Source: an uncultured Clostridia bacterium (GTDB taxonomy: Bacteria; Bacillota; Clostridia; Oscillospirales; Ruminococcaceae). From it: a stretch of 64,000 nt of DNA. Made by a program: the position numbers and the translations under genes. Positions 8,277 to 17,613 of this stretch are shown here, piece after piece. Position 1 is the first letter of the stretch, and every line of letters starts with the position of its first letter. The DNA lies in the NCBI GenBank assembly GCA_947627005.1, contig CANQUJ010000009.1, forward strand, positions 1 through 64,000, written 5' to 3'. The notes below the pieces were generated by a model. The model was given only the letters and a program-made list of their open reading frames with translations. It had not been told where the DNA came from and searched no databases.

Positions 8277-9338
8277 TTATTTTAATTCGAGTATATTTTC
8301 AATCGCGCCGACAAGCGCTTGCATATCGCTTTGCGAGCCGACGGTTATCCTTACAAAGTCCGAAATTCTCGGCGCGTCGAAGTGACGGATAAGTATCCCC
8401 TCGGCCTTTAAGCGCTCGTAAAGCTCTTTTCCGCCGACTTTGGGCGAAGAGGCGAACAAAAAGTTGGTCGAGCTGTCTAAAACCCTGAATCCCAAGGCCC
8501 TAAGCGCCCGCGCGGTCTTCTCTCTCGTCTCGACAATCTCTCGGCAGTTGCAGCGGGTATACTCCTCGTCTTCAAGGGCGCCTATCCCGGCGGCGATGCT
8601 CGTTCTGCTCAAATTATAGGGGTTGGTGGAATATATCACTCTGTAAATGTCTTCGATAATCTCCGGCGAGGCGGCGGCGAAGCCTATCCTCGCACCGGCG
8701 AGCGAGCGGGATTTGGAAAAGGTCTGCGTGACGATAAGGTTCGGGCAGCGGGGGAGGAGCTTTACCGCGCTCTCTCCGCCGAAGTCGACATACGCCTCGT
8801 CGATCAGAACGATATTGTCGGGGTTCGACTTCGCGATTTTTTCAATGTCCGAAAGCCCGATGGAAAGGCCGGTCGGCGCGTTGGGGTTAGCGATGAAAAT
8901 ATTTTTTCCGATGCCGATATAGTCGTTCGGGTCAAGCGTGAAGTCGTCTTTAAGGGGGATAAGCTCGTACGAAACGCCGTTGAGCCCCGCGAAGACCGAA
9001 TAGAAGCCGTAGGTTATATCCGCGAAGGCCGCCGGCGAGCTTTTAGAGCAAAACGCCTTGAAGCAAAAGTTCAGCGCCTCGTCCGAGCCGTTCGTGACCG
9101 CGACCGAGCTTTCGTCGACCCCTATAACCTCGGCGATCTTCGCCCTAAGCCGCCCGCCGTCGAGCGCGGGGTAAAGCTCGAGTTCTTTCGCGGCCTCGTT
9201 CGCCGCGGCTATCGCCTTGGGCGACGGCGGAAAGGGGGATTCGTTGGTGTTGAGCTTGATGTATTTTCTCTCGCGGGGCTGCTCGCCCGGGGTATACGGG
9301 GCCAAAGCCTTGAGCGAGTCGGTCATAAAACGCGACAT
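8277..9338 (-). CDS. hisC: Histidinol-phosphate aminotransferase
   Basis: This PLP enzyme transfers the amino group of glutamate to imidazole-acetol phosphate. The product has 353 residues. The start at 9338 (MSRFMTDSLKAL) is chosen because AGAGGTGAAAG lies just upstream; the longer frame from 9359 would put that ribosome binding site inside the gene. The fold-type I aminotransferase signatures are present: LNTNESPFPPSP near the N-terminus, NPNAPTG, LIDEAYVDF and the PLP lysine in TQTFSKSRSLAG. It is separated from hisD by 131 bp holding several small hairpins, the largest gap within the his operon. Confidence 0.95.
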   Translation of the reverse strand: MSRFMTDSLKALAPYTPGEQPRERKYIKLNTNESPFPPSPKAIAAANEAAKELELYPALDGGRLRAKIAEVIGVDESSVAVTNGSDEALNFCFKAFCSKSSPAAFADITYGFYSVFAGLNGVSYELIPLKDDFTLDPNDYIGIGKNIFIANPNAPTGLSIGLSDIEKIAKSNPDNIVLIDEAYVDFGGESAVKLLPRCPNLIVTQTFSKSRSLAGARIGFAAASPEIIEDIYRVIYSTNPYNLSRTSIAAGIGALEDEEYTRCNCREIVETREKTARALRALGFRVLDSSTNFLFASSPKVGGKELYERLKAEGILIRHFDAPRISDFVRITVGSQSDMQALVGAIENILELK

Positions 9339-9363
9339 TTTTCTTTCACCTCTCGGCATCGTC

Positions 9364-9473
9364 TGTAAAGATATTTCGCTTTACAAAGCTTTAAATTCGG
9401 CTATATAGGCAGATTTGCGGGACGTATAAGTCCGCGGAATCATCTACTAATCCGTAAAGCATTTTTGCTTTAC
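9364..9473 (-). other. Hairpin-rich spacer between hisD and hisC
   Basis: Three small inverted repeats are visible. GTAAAG...CTTTAC lies at 9364-9382, GCGGGAC...GTCCGC at about 9418-9434, and GTAAAGC-ATTTTT-GCTTTAC at 9454-9473, the last overlapping the hisD stop codon. Two of them share the same GTAAAG stem. They may set mRNA processing or partial termination between hisD and hisC; no separate promoter is evident. Confidence 0.45.
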
Positions 9474-10744
9474 TTTCCTACCCTTGCCAAAGCGCTCTTC
9501 GCGTGGGCGGTAAGGCTTTCTTTTTCGGCGAACGCCGCGACCTTTTCCGCGACTTCTTTGAAAGCGCCCTCGGTGAAGTAGGTAAACTGCGATTTTTTGA
9601 TGAAATCGTCGACCGAAAGCGGGCTCGAAAATCTTGCGGTGCCGCTCGTCGGAAGGGTGTGGTTCGGGCCGGCGAAATAGTCGCCGAGCGGCTCGGGGCA
9701 ATAGTGCCCAAGGAAGATCGATCCGGCGTTTTTGATCTCTCCGAGAAGGTCGAAGGGGCTCTCGACGCAGATCTCAAGGTGCTCCGGCGCGATCTGATTC
9801 GACAGCGCAACCGCCTCGGCGATGTTCTTACAGATTATGATCTTTCCGTTGCGGTCTATCGAAGCCTCGGCGATCTCACGCCTTGAAAGGTCTTTAAGCC
9901 TTATTTCAAGCCTTTCGGCGGTTTTTTTCGCAATCTCCTCGCAGTCGGTGACCAAAACCGCGGTGGCAAGCTTGTCGTGCTCGGCTTGGGATAAAAGGTC
10001 AGCCGCAAGCCTGTCCGGGTCGGCGGTAGAGTCGGCGATGATCAAGATCTCGCTCGGCCCGGCGATCATATCTATCGCCACCCGCCCGAAGACCTGCCTT
10101 TTCGCCTCGGCGACGTATTGGTTCCCGGGGCCGACTATTTTGTCGACCTTCGGAACGCTCTCGGTTCCGTATGCGAGGGCGGCGATCGCCTGCGCCCCGC
10201 CGAGCTTGAATATCTTGGAAACCCCGGCGATTTTTGCCGCCGCCAAAATTTCCGGCGCAATCTTTCCGCTCGGCCCGCAGGGGGTGGTCATTATTATCTC
10301 CGGGCAGCCCGCAAGCTTGGCCGGAATGGCGTTCATCAAAACCGAGGAGGGCAGCGAAGCCGTCCCCCCGGGGACGTAGATTCCGACCTTTTCTATCGGC
10401 AGAATTTTCTGCCCCATAACCACGCCCGGCTTTTCAGAGATGACGAAGCCGCTGCGAAGCTGGTTTTTGTGGAAGGCCCGGATATTGTCCGCCGCCTCGA
10501 TCATTACCCCCAAAAATTCCGGGTCGATCGCGATAAGCGCGTCGTTAAGCTCGTCTTCGCTTACTTCGAGGGATTCAAGCTTTGCGCGGTCGAATTTTTC
10601 GGTGTATTCAAAAAGCGCTTTGTCGCCGTTTTTCGCTACGTTTTCGATTATGCCTTTTACGACCTCCGAGACGTCCGCAGTCTGGGTGGTACGCTCGAAA
10701 AGCTGTTCGGCCGAAGTCTCAAAAGCCTTTAAAATCTTTATCAT
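9470..10744 (-). CDS. hisD: Histidinol dehydrogenase
   Basis: This zinc enzyme catalyses the last two oxidations, histidinol to histidine, with NAD. The 424-residue product carries the family signatures VGIYVPGGTASLPSSV, KIVGPGNQYVAEAKRQVFG, IDMIAGPSEILIIAD and, further on, QAEHD and NHTLPTSGTARFSSPL, which hold the zinc and substrate histidines. Its start overlaps the hisG stop by 4 nt. A small hairpin covers its stop codon. Confidence 0.96.
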   Translation of the reverse strand: MIKILKAFETSAEQLFERTTQTADVSEVVKGIIENVAKNGDKALFEYTEKFDRAKLESLEVSEDELNDALIAIDPEFLGVMIEAADNIRAFHKNQLRSGFVISEKPGVVMGQKILPIEKVGIYVPGGTASLPSSVLMNAIPAKLAGCPEIIMTTPCGPSGKIAPEILAAAKIAGVSKIFKLGGAQAIAALAYGTESVPKVDKIVGPGNQYVAEAKRQVFGRVAIDMIAGPSEILIIADSTADPDRLAADLLSQAEHDKLATAVLVTDCEEIAKKTAERLEIRLKDLSRREIAEASIDRNGKIIICKNIAEAVALSNQIAPEHLEICVESPFDLLGEIKNAGSIFLGHYCPEPLGDYFAGPNHTLPTSGTARFSSPLSVDDFIKKSQFTYFTEGAFKEVAEKVAAFAEKESLTAHAKSALARVGK

Positions 10745-11388
10745 ACAAGTTCCCTTTCTTTTATCGCCGCGCTTAGCCCGGCCTTTATTTCGTTGATTTT
10801 TTCGCGCTTAAACCTATAACTCGCCTTGTTGGCGATAAGCCTTGCGCTTATATCGAAGAGAGTTTCATAAACCTCAAGGTTGTTCTGTTTAAGGGTCGCG
10901 CCGGTCTCTACAATATCCACGATAACGTCAGAAAGCCCGAGTATCGGCGCAAGCTCTATCGAGCCGTTTAGTTTGATGATGTCTATATCCCGGCCGATCG
11001 AAGAATAATATCTCTTCGCGGTCGAGGGGAATTTTGTCGCCACTCTTAAGGTCCTGCGGTGGTCGTCTCTGAAGTTTTTCGGCGCGGCGACCGCCATTCT
11101 GCATCTTCCGAGGCCGATATCCAAAAGCTCGTAGATATCCGGGCGATATTCCGTCAAAATGTCCTTTCCGGCGACTCCCAAGTCTGCCGCGCCCTTTTCG
11201 ACGTATATCGCAACGTCCGAGGGCTTGACCCAGAAATAGCGGATACCCGCCTCGGCGTTTTCAAATGTAAGCCTTCTGCCCGGGTTTTCAAGCTCTTCGC
11301 AGCGATACCCAGCCTTTGAAAAAAGCTCGTATACGTTATCCCCGAGCCGCCCCTTCGGCAGGGCGACGTTTATTATCTCATCCTTCAC
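10741..11388 (-). CDS. hisG: ATP phosphoribosyltransferase, short form catalytic subunit
   Basis: HisG condenses ATP with PRPP in the first, committed step of histidine synthesis. The roughly 215-residue product is the short form, without the C-terminal feedback domain, so it needs HisZ, encoded immediately upstream. The PRPP-binding motif DVIVDIVETGATLKQNNL is clear. I place the start at GTG 11388 because GGAGGTGA is well spaced from it; a GTG at 11400 overlaps that site. Either way the start lies within the end of hisZ (an 11- or 23-nt overlap), and its stop overlaps hisD by 4 nt. Confidence 0.94.
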   Translation of the reverse strand: MKDEIINVALPKGRLGDNVYELFSKAGYRCEELENPGRRLTFENAEAGIRYFWVKPSDVAIYVEKGAADLGVAGKDILTEYRPDIYELLDIGLGRCRMAVAAPKNFRDDHRRTLRVATKFPSTAKRYYSSIGRDIDIIKLNGSIELAPILGLSDVIVDIVETGATLKQNNLEVYETLFDISARLIANKASYRFKREKINEIKAGLSAAIKERELV

Positions 11389-12469
11389 GAACAGCTTCAC
11401 CTCCGTCAGAAAGGCTGTAAATCTCTTTAAATCGCATATCCCGCGGGTTTTGCTTCATAACGCAAACGCTCTTTCCGCCGGCCGCAAGCTTTTCTGCCGC
11501 GTTATAAACGCTCCGCAAAGAGTCGCCGGTCTTATATGTCAAAAGAATATCCGCGTCGTAGCTTTCGCCGCCGTTAAAAAGCGGCTCCAAAAGGTCTAAA
11601 TAAAGGGCGAAGCCTATCGCCTTGGCGGATTTTTTCATCTTCCGCATAAGCCCGTTATACTGCCCGCCGCTTAAAACGCTTGAAGGAACGCCGCTGACAA
11701 AGCCTTTGAAGATGATTCCGCTGTAATAGTTCAGATCGCCGACCGTCGAGAAATCGACTCTGACGGAGTCGCCGAATTTTTCGCTCAAAAACTCGCAGGT
11801 GTCGCAAAAAAGTTCGAGCGAATCCTCCGATACCGCCCCGACGAGGGCTTTGCGAAGGAATTTCGCGGCCTCTCCGGCCTTGTCGTCATGCCCCGAAAGT
11901 TCTAAAATAAGCCCCGAAAGCGCCGAGTCTTTAGATTCTGACTTTAAAAGCGCCGAAAGCTCGCCGCGGTTCTTTTCGCCCATAAGCCTAAGAGCGGCGG
12001 CCTTTCCCTCTCGGCTAAGGCCGGCTTTGTCGAACAGCTCGCACAATATCCCGAGGTGTGAGATATCAAGCTCGCAGCTTTCGCTTATGGTCATAAGGCT
12101 TTTCGCCGCAAGGCTTAAAACCTCGCATACGCAGTATTCGTCGACCTCTCCGATACATTCCAGCCCCGCCTGCGAGATCTCTTTAAATCCGGTCTCAAAG
12201 CCGCGGTATACGTTTTCGTGGTAATAGACCTTTTCGTCGCCGCCCTCGCGGAAGTTTTTGACTATCGAAAGGGTGACGTCCGGCTTAAGGGCCATAAGCC
12301 GTCCGTCGAGGTCGGTAAAAGTGATAACGCTCTTTGAAGCCAAAAAATCCTTATTGTCGGCGTAAAGGTCGTATTCCTCAAATTTGCTCATTTTATAGCG
12401 GCGATAGCCCGCGTTCTCGAATACCCTGCGAAGCCTTTCGTTAAGCTCGCTCTGCGAAAATTCGGTCAT
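11378..12469 (-). CDS. hisZ: ATP phosphoribosyltransferase regulatory subunit
   Basis: HisZ is a paralogue of histidyl-tRNA synthetase that binds the short HisG and confers histidine feedback control (family knowledge). The 363-residue product has a class II synthetase-like core: FENAGYRRYKMSKFEEYDLY, LKPDVTLSIVKNF, YHENVYRGF and, further on, YYSGIIFKGFVSG with SVLSGGQYNGLM. It lacks the C-terminal anticodon-binding domain of real HisRS. It is the first gene of the his operon, about 27 nt from the predicted transcription start. Confidence 0.92.
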   Translation of the reverse strand: MTEFSQSELNERLRRVFENAGYRRYKMSKFEEYDLYADNKDFLASKSVITFTDLDGRLMALKPDVTLSIVKNFREGGDEKVYYHENVYRGFETGFKEISQAGLECIGEVDEYCVCEVLSLAAKSLMTISESCELDISHLGILCELFDKAGLSREGKAAALRLMGEKNRGELSALLKSESKDSALSGLILELSGHDDKAGEAAKFLRKALVGAVSEDSLELFCDTCEFLSEKFGDSVRVDFSTVGDLNYYSGIIFKGFVSGVPSSVLSGGQYNGLMRKMKKSAKAIGFALYLDLLEPLFNGGESYDADILLTYKTGDSLRSVYNAAEKLAAGGKSVCVMKQNPRDMRFKEIYSLSDGGEAVREG

Positions 12470-12502
12470 ATTTCCGGCCCTCTTTCTTAAGCGGTGTTTA
12501 TT

Positions 12503-12531
12503 ATAGTATCATATTAGCACGATAAAGTCAA
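12503..12531 (-). promoter_or_regulatory. Promoter of the his operon
   Basis: On the minus strand TTGACT (12526-12531) is followed after 17 bp by TACTAT (12503-12508); an overlapping TATAAT three bases further downstream is an alternative -10. The leader to hisZ is only about 27 nt, too short for a T-box or leader-peptide attenuator. Confidence 0.65.
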
Positions 12532-12570
12532 GCGAAAATTCCCGCGTTTTAAAAATTTGTAGAATTTTAC

Positions 12571-12605
12571 AAAATCAAGCGCCCGAGGAAGCGCCCCGAG
12601 CGCCC
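12571..12605 (-). terminator. Terminator after purL
   Basis: Read on the minus strand, a GC-rich imperfect hairpin (GCGCTCGGGG, short loop, CCTCGGGCGC) is followed by TTGATTTT. It lies between the purL stop and the his promoter, so it separates the purine and histidine transcription units. Confidence 0.6.
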
Positions 12606-12618
12606 GATTACACAAAAT

Positions 12619-15600
12619 TTATTTAAAATATTCAACCGCCGAGCGGAACATTCCGATATCGTAGTTGCCGATAACGTTTTTATAAAGCCCCGCGCCGACT
12701 CTTTCGGAGTGCCCCATCTTGCCGAAAACTCTTCCGTCCGGGGATGTGATACCCTCAATAGCGTACATCGAGTCGTTCGGGTTAAAGCGAACGTCCGAGG
12801 TTGCGCAGCCGTCAAGGTCGACGTACTGGGTCGCCACCTGGCCGTTTTCGATGAGCTTTTTGATGAGCTCTTCGCTCGCGATAAACCTTCCCTCGCCGTG
12901 AGAAATCGGGACGTTGATTATATCCCCGACGTTGACGTTTTTAAGCCAAGGCGATTTGTTCGAGGCTATCCTCGTCCTGACTATCCTCGACTGGTGGCGG
13001 GAGATGGTGTTGAATGTAAGGGTCGGGAAGCTCGGGTCGGAATCCAAAATCTCTCCGAACGGTACGAGGCCGAGCTTTATAAGCGCCTGAAAACCGTTGC
13101 AGATCCCGCACATAAGGCCGTCGCGATCGTTCAAAAGCGCGGTAACGCCGTCTTTAACGGCTTGGTTTCTGAAGAACGCGCAGATAAACTTGCCCGAGCC
13201 GTCGGGTTCGTCACCGCCCGAGAAGCCGCCGGGGATAAACACCATCTGCGCGGTCTTAAGCTCTTCCGCGAACTTCTCAACGCTCCTCGATATCCCCGAA
13301 GCGGTAAGGTTGTTGATAACAATAATCTCCGGCTCGGCGCCCGCGTCGCGCATGGCTTTCGCGCTGTCGTATTCGCAGTTTGTCCCGGGAAATGCGGGAA
13401 TCAAAACCTTCGGCTTCGCGGTTTTTATAGCGGGGGAGGAGAGGTTCCTGCCCTCGAAGCTTATGTTTTCGATCTTTCCGCCGCCCTGTTTGATGTTGCA
13501 GGAGTAGACCCCTTCGAGCTTGTCTTCGTAGGCCGAAAGAAGCTTGCTAAGGTCTGCGGTTTCGCCCTTAAAGCTTATCGCAGGCTCTTCGCAGGTCTCT
13601 CCGATAATTTCGCCGACTTCGCAGTCGTCCGTCAATTCGAGCAGGAACGCGCCGCACCTTTTGCCGAATATTTCGTCAAGCGAAAGGTTTTCGTTGAATT
13701 TAAAGCCTATTCCGTTGCCGATAGACATTTTAAGAACCGCTTCCGCGATCCCGCCGACGCATGGGGTATAGGCCGAGACCGCCTTTTTCGCTCTGATAAG
13801 CCCGGTCACGGTATTGTAGACTTCAATAAGTGATTCGGTTATGGGCAGGCCGTTTTCGTCGTATTTCGGGCAAATCAGCGCGACTTTGTGCCCCGCAGCC
13901 TTAAATTCCGGGGAGATAACGTCGTCGGTCTTGCCGGTGGTGACGGCGAACGAGACGAGGGTCGGCGGAACGTCAAGGTCTTCAAAGCTGCCGCTCATCG
14001 AATCCTTTCCGCCGATAGCGCCCACGCCCAGTTCAAGCTGCGCCTTAAAGGCCCCCAAAAGCGCGGCGAGCGGTTTGCCCCAGCGCTTCGGGTCCTTGCC
14101 CGGGTGCTCGAAGTATTCCTGGAAGGTAAGGTATACGTCCTCAAAGCTCGCGCCGGTCGCGATAAGCTTAGATACCGATTCCACTACCGCCGAATAAGCG
14201 CCGTGATAGGGGCTTTGCTCGGTAAGATAGGGGTCGTATCCCCAGGCCATAAACGAGCAGTCGTCGGTGTGTTTTTCCTCGACCGAAATCTTCTGAACCA
14301 TCGCCTGTATCGGGGTCAGCTGATATTTTCCGCCGAACGGCATCAAAACCGTTCCCGCGCCGATGGTAGAGTCGAACCTTTCGGAGAGGCCGCGCTTTGA
14401 GCAGACGTTTAGGTCCTCCGACATTTTAAGCATATTTTTGCCGAAGCCGCCGCTTATCTTCGCGCTTTCGGCCTTAGATTTCGCCGGGGCGGCGGTGATG
14501 TGCTTTTCCGCGCCGTTTGAATTTAAAAATTCGCGGCTCAGATCGACTATCTTCCTGCCGTTCCAGTTCATAACAAGCCTCGGCTCGGCCTTGACTTTAG
14601 CCACCGCGCAGGCCTGAAGATTTTCTTTTTCTGCGAGTTTTAAGAATTTTTCAACGTCCTCCGGCGCGACGACTACCGCCATTCTCTCCTGTGATTCCGA
14701 GATGGCGAGTTCTGTGCCGTCAAGGCCCTCGTATTTTTTCGGCACGGCGTTGAGGTCGATCTCAAGTCCGTCGGCCAATTCGCCGATCGCGACCGAAACC
14801 CCGCCCGCGCCGAAGTCGTTGCAGCGCTTGATAAGCTTAGAAGCCTCGGGGTTGCGGAAGAGGCGCTGAAGCTTGCGCTCTTCGGGGGCGTTGCCCTTTT
14901 GAACCTCAGCCCCGCAGGTCTCGACCGAATGGGCGTTGTGGGCTTTAGAAGACCCTGTCGCCCCGCCGATTCCGTCCCGCCCGGTCGAGCCGCCCAAAAG
15001 GATGACTACGTCTTCGGGCGAGGGGACCTCGCGCCTAACGTTTTCCTGTGGCGCAGCGGCTATAACCGCGCCTATCTCCATTCTCTTCGCCGCATAGCCC
15101 GGGTGATATATTTCGTCGACTATGCCCGTGGCAAGGCCGATCTGGTTGCCGTATGAAGAATACCCCGCCGCCGCGGTGGTGACTATTTTTCTCTGCGGAA
15201 GCTTGCCCGGAATGGTCTCGGATACCGGGACGGTCGGGTCTGCAGCACCCGTAACTCTCATCGCGCCGTAGACGTATGCCCTGCCCGAAAGAGGGTCGCG
15301 GATCGCGCCGCCGATACAAGTCGCAGCGCCGCCGAAAGGCTCGATTTCTGTCGGGTGGTTGTGGGTTTCGTTTTTAAACAGAAGCAGCCAGGGTTCTTTC
15401 TTTCCGTCGGCCTCGATCTCGATTTTAACGGTGCAGGCGTTGATCTCCTCCGACTCGTCAAGCTTCGGAAGCTTGCCCTCTTTTTTGAGATATTTCACCG
15501 CCACCGTAGCAAGGTCCATAAGGCAGATCGGCTTTTTGTCGCCGACCTTGCGCCTTACTTCGAGATATTCGTCGTAGGCGCGCTGCAAAAGCTCGTCCTC

Positions 15601-16308
15601 GAACTTTACGCCGTCGATTATAGTCAAAAAAGTGGTGTGGCGGCAGTGGTCCGACCAATAGGTGTCTATCATTCTGATCTCGGTGATGGTCGGGTCGCGG
15701 CGCTCCGATTTAAAGTATGTCTGGCAGAACTCGATGTCGTCGGCGTCCATCGCAAGGTTATAGTCGGCGACGAATTTTTCAAGCCCCGCCCTGTCGAGTT
15801 TTGTGAAGCCGTCGAGGGTCTTGACTTCGGTCGGAATGTCGTATTTTACCACCAAAGTCTCGGGCTTCATAAGAGAAGCCTCGCGCGCCTCGACCGGGTT
15901 GATGACGTATTTTTTTATCTCGGCGATGTCGCTCTCCGGAAGCTTTCCGTAAAGGCAATATACCTTTGCCGAGCGGATAAGCGGGCGCTCGCCCCGAGAG
16001 ATGATCTGAATACACTGCGCGGCCGAATCCGCCCTCTGGTCGAACTGCCCCGGAAGATATTCCACCGCGAAAACATACGCGCCGTCGGCGTTTATCTCCT
16101 CCGAGGCGATGTCAAGCTGCGGCTCCGAAAAAACGTTTTTGACCGAATAGTCGAAAAGCTCGCGGCTTATGTTTTCGGCGTCGTAGCGGTTGATGACTCT
16201 TATATTTTCGAGGTTTTCGATGAGAAGAAGATTTTTAAGATCCGAAAGCAGGGCTTTCGCCTCGTTGGCGAGCTCGGGCTTTTTTTCAACAAAAATTCTG
16301 TAAACCAT
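12619..16308 (-). CDS. purL: Phosphoribosylformylglycinamidine synthase, single-chain form
   Basis: This enzyme converts FGAR, glutamine and ATP to FGAM. At 1229 residues it is the large fused form, with synthetase and glutaminase on one chain, so no separate purS or purQ is needed and none is present. The synthetase part carries HNHPTEIEPFGGAATCIGG (around residue 315) and GGSTGRDGIGGAT. The C-terminal amidotransferase begins at VLIPAFPGTNCEYD (about residue 975), with the nucleophile in MCGICNGFQALIKLG and the His-Glu pair in ISHGEGRF. It is the last gene of the pur operon, 2 bp after purD. Confidence 0.96.
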   Translation of the reverse strand: MVYRIFVEKKPELANEAKALLSDLKNLLLIENLENIRVINRYDAENISRELFDYSVKNVFSEPQLDIASEEINADGAYVFAVEYLPGQFDQRADSAAQCIQIISRGERPLIRSAKVYCLYGKLPESDIAEIKKYVINPVEAREASLMKPETLVVKYDIPTEVKTLDGFTKLDRAGLEKFVADYNLAMDADDIEFCQTYFKSERRDPTITEIRMIDTYWSDHCRHTTFLTIIDGVKFEDELLQRAYDEYLEVRRKVGDKKPICLMDLATVAVKYLKKEGKLPKLDESEEINACTVKIEIEADGKKEPWLLLFKNETHNHPTEIEPFGGAATCIGGAIRDPLSGRAYVYGAMRVTGAADPTVPVSETIPGKLPQRKIVTTAAAGYSSYGNQIGLATGIVDEIYHPGYAAKRMEIGAVIAAAPQENVRREVPSPEDVVILLGGSTGRDGIGGATGSSKAHNAHSVETCGAEVQKGNAPEERKLQRLFRNPEASKLIKRCNDFGAGGVSVAIGELADGLEIDLNAVPKKYEGLDGTELAISESQERMAVVVAPEDVEKFLKLAEKENLQACAVAKVKAEPRLVMNWNGRKIVDLSREFLNSNGAEKHITAAPAKSKAESAKISGGFGKNMLKMSEDLNVCSKRGLSERFDSTIGAGTVLMPFGGKYQLTPIQAMVQKISVEEKHTDDCSFMAWGYDPYLTEQSPYHGAYSAVVESVSKLIATGASFEDVYLTFQEYFEHPGKDPKRWGKPLAALLGAFKAQLELGVGAIGGKDSMSGSFEDLDVPPTLVSFAVTTGKTDDVISPEFKAAGHKVALICPKYDENGLPITESLIEVYNTVTGLIRAKKAVSAYTPCVGGIAEAVLKMSIGNGIGFKFNENLSLDEIFGKRCGAFLLELTDDCEVGEIIGETCEEPAISFKGETADLSKLLSAYEDKLEGVYSCNIKQGGGKIENISFEGRNLSSPAIKTAKPKVLIPAFPGTNCEYDSAKAMRDAGAEPEIIVINNLTASGISRSVEKFAEELKTAQMVFIPGGFSGGDEPDGSGKFICAFFRNQAVKDGVTALLNDRDGLMCGICNGFQALIKLGLVPFGEILDSDPSFPTLTFNTISRHQSRIVRTRIASNKSPWLKNVNVGDIINVPISHGEGRFIASEELIKKLIENGQVATQYVDLDGCATSDVRFNPNDSMYAIEGITSPDGRVFGKMGHSERVGAGLYKNVIGNYDIGMFRSAVEYFK

Positions 16309-16310
16309 TT

Positions 16311-17585
16311 TTATACCTCTTTTTCAAGGGCCGCAAGGGCTTTTTTGCCGATGTCGGTTCTGTAATACGAATTGTCGAATTTGATTTTTTCGCAAAGCTT
16401 ATAAGCCTCTCCAATAGCGGTTTTAAGGTCTTTCGCGACCGCCGTTACGCCGAGAACCCGACCGCCGCTCGTCAAAAGCTTTAGGCCCTCAAGCTTTGCC
16501 CCCGCGACGTAAACGCTCGGTTTAACGTCATCGGGAATGGTTATTTCAAAGCCTTTTTCGTATTTTTCGGGGTAGCCCTTCGAGGCCATAATAACGCAGC
16601 ATGCCGCGCCGCCGGAAAACTCAACCGGAACGTCTTTAAGGTTTCCGTTCGTCGTCGCGAGCATAATATCCAAAAGATCCGATTTCAAAAGCGGGAGGAC
16701 GACCTGGGTCTCCGGGTCCCCGAATCGGCAGTTGTATTCGACAACCTTCGGCCCATCGGGGGTTATCATCAGCCCGAAATAAAGGCAGCCCTTAAACGGC
16801 CGGCCCTCTTCTTTCATCGCCCTGACCGTCGGCAGAATTATCTTTTCGAGCGCGGCCTTTTCGGCTTCTTTCGTATAATAGGGCGATGGCGCGACCGTTC
16901 CCATTCCGCCGGTATTAAGCCCCAAATCGCCGGTAAGCGCCCTTTTGTGGTCGGTCGAGGATACCATCGGGATAACCGTTTCGCCGTCGGTAAACGAAAG
17001 AACCGATACCTCGGGGCCGGTCATAAATTCCTCTACGACTATCCTGTCCCCGCTCGCGCCGAACTTTTTGTCCTCCATAATCTCTTTGACCGCCGAAAGC
17101 GCCTCTTCTCGGGTCATGCAGACCAAAGCGCCCTTCCCGAGCGCGGGGCCGTCGGCTTTTACGACGGTCGGCACCGGGGCGGTTTTAAGGTATTCGAGCG
17201 CCTTTTTCGGGTCGTCGAAGACTTCGTATGCCGCGGTGGGAATGTTATGCCGCTTCATAAATTCTTTTGAAAAGACCTTCGAGCCCTCGATTATCGCGGC
17301 CTTTTTGTCCGGCCCGAAGCAGGGCACGCCGATTTTATTGAGCTCGTCTACGCAGCCCAGAATAAGCGGGTCGTCCTGCGCGACTACGGCGTAGTCGACG
17401 CTCGTTTTTTTCGCAAAATCGACGATAGCGGGGATATCGGTAGAGGATATCTGAACGCACTCGGCGTCTTCGGCTATCCCGCCGTTGCCCGGAAGGCAGA
17501 AGATCTTTTCGACCCTGCGGTTTTCTTTAAGCTTTTTGATGATGGCGTGTTCGCGGCCGCCTCCGCCGACAACCATTATTTTCAT
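16311..17585 (-). CDS. purD: Phosphoribosylamine-glycine ligase (GAR synthetase)
   Basis: PurD joins glycine to phosphoribosylamine with ATP. The 424-residue product has the N-terminal VVGGGGREHAIIKKL loop, the ATP-grasp core (VVKADGPALGKGALV and VVEEFMTGPEVSVLSF) and the metal-binding NCRFGDPETQVVLPLL. GlyA, which makes its glycine substrate, is encoded just upstream in the same operon (28 bp), and purL follows 2 bp downstream. Confidence 0.97.
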   Translation of the reverse strand: MKIMVVGGGGREHAIIKKLKENRRVEKIFCLPGNGGIAEDAECVQISSTDIPAIVDFAKKTSVDYAVVAQDDPLILGCVDELNKIGVPCFGPDKKAAIIEGSKVFSKEFMKRHNIPTAAYEVFDDPKKALEYLKTAPVPTVVKADGPALGKGALVCMTREEALSAVKEIMEDKKFGASGDRIVVEEFMTGPEVSVLSFTDGETVIPMVSSTDHKRALTGDLGLNTGGMGTVAPSPYYTKEAEKAALEKIILPTVRAMKEEGRPFKGCLYFGLMITPDGPKVVEYNCRFGDPETQVVLPLLKSDLLDIMLATTNGNLKDVPVEFSGGAACCVIMASKGYPEKYEKGFEITIPDDVKPSVYVAGAKLEGLKLLTSGGRVLGVTAVAKDLKTAIGEAYKLCEKIKFDNSYYRTDIGKKALAALEKEV

Positions 17586-17613
17586 AATGTCAGCTCCTGT
17601 TGATTATTTTCGG

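Noticed and set aside
12470..12530. His T-box or leader peptide ahead of hisZ
   Set aside because: The predicted leader is only about 27 nt, with no stem, T-box sequence or run of His codons.
12709..13833. Long plus-strand frames antisense to purL (also 15355-16365)
   Set aside because: GC-rich coding DNA often leaves open antisense frames. purL has full-length family motifs in the minus frame; the antisense peptides resemble nothing.
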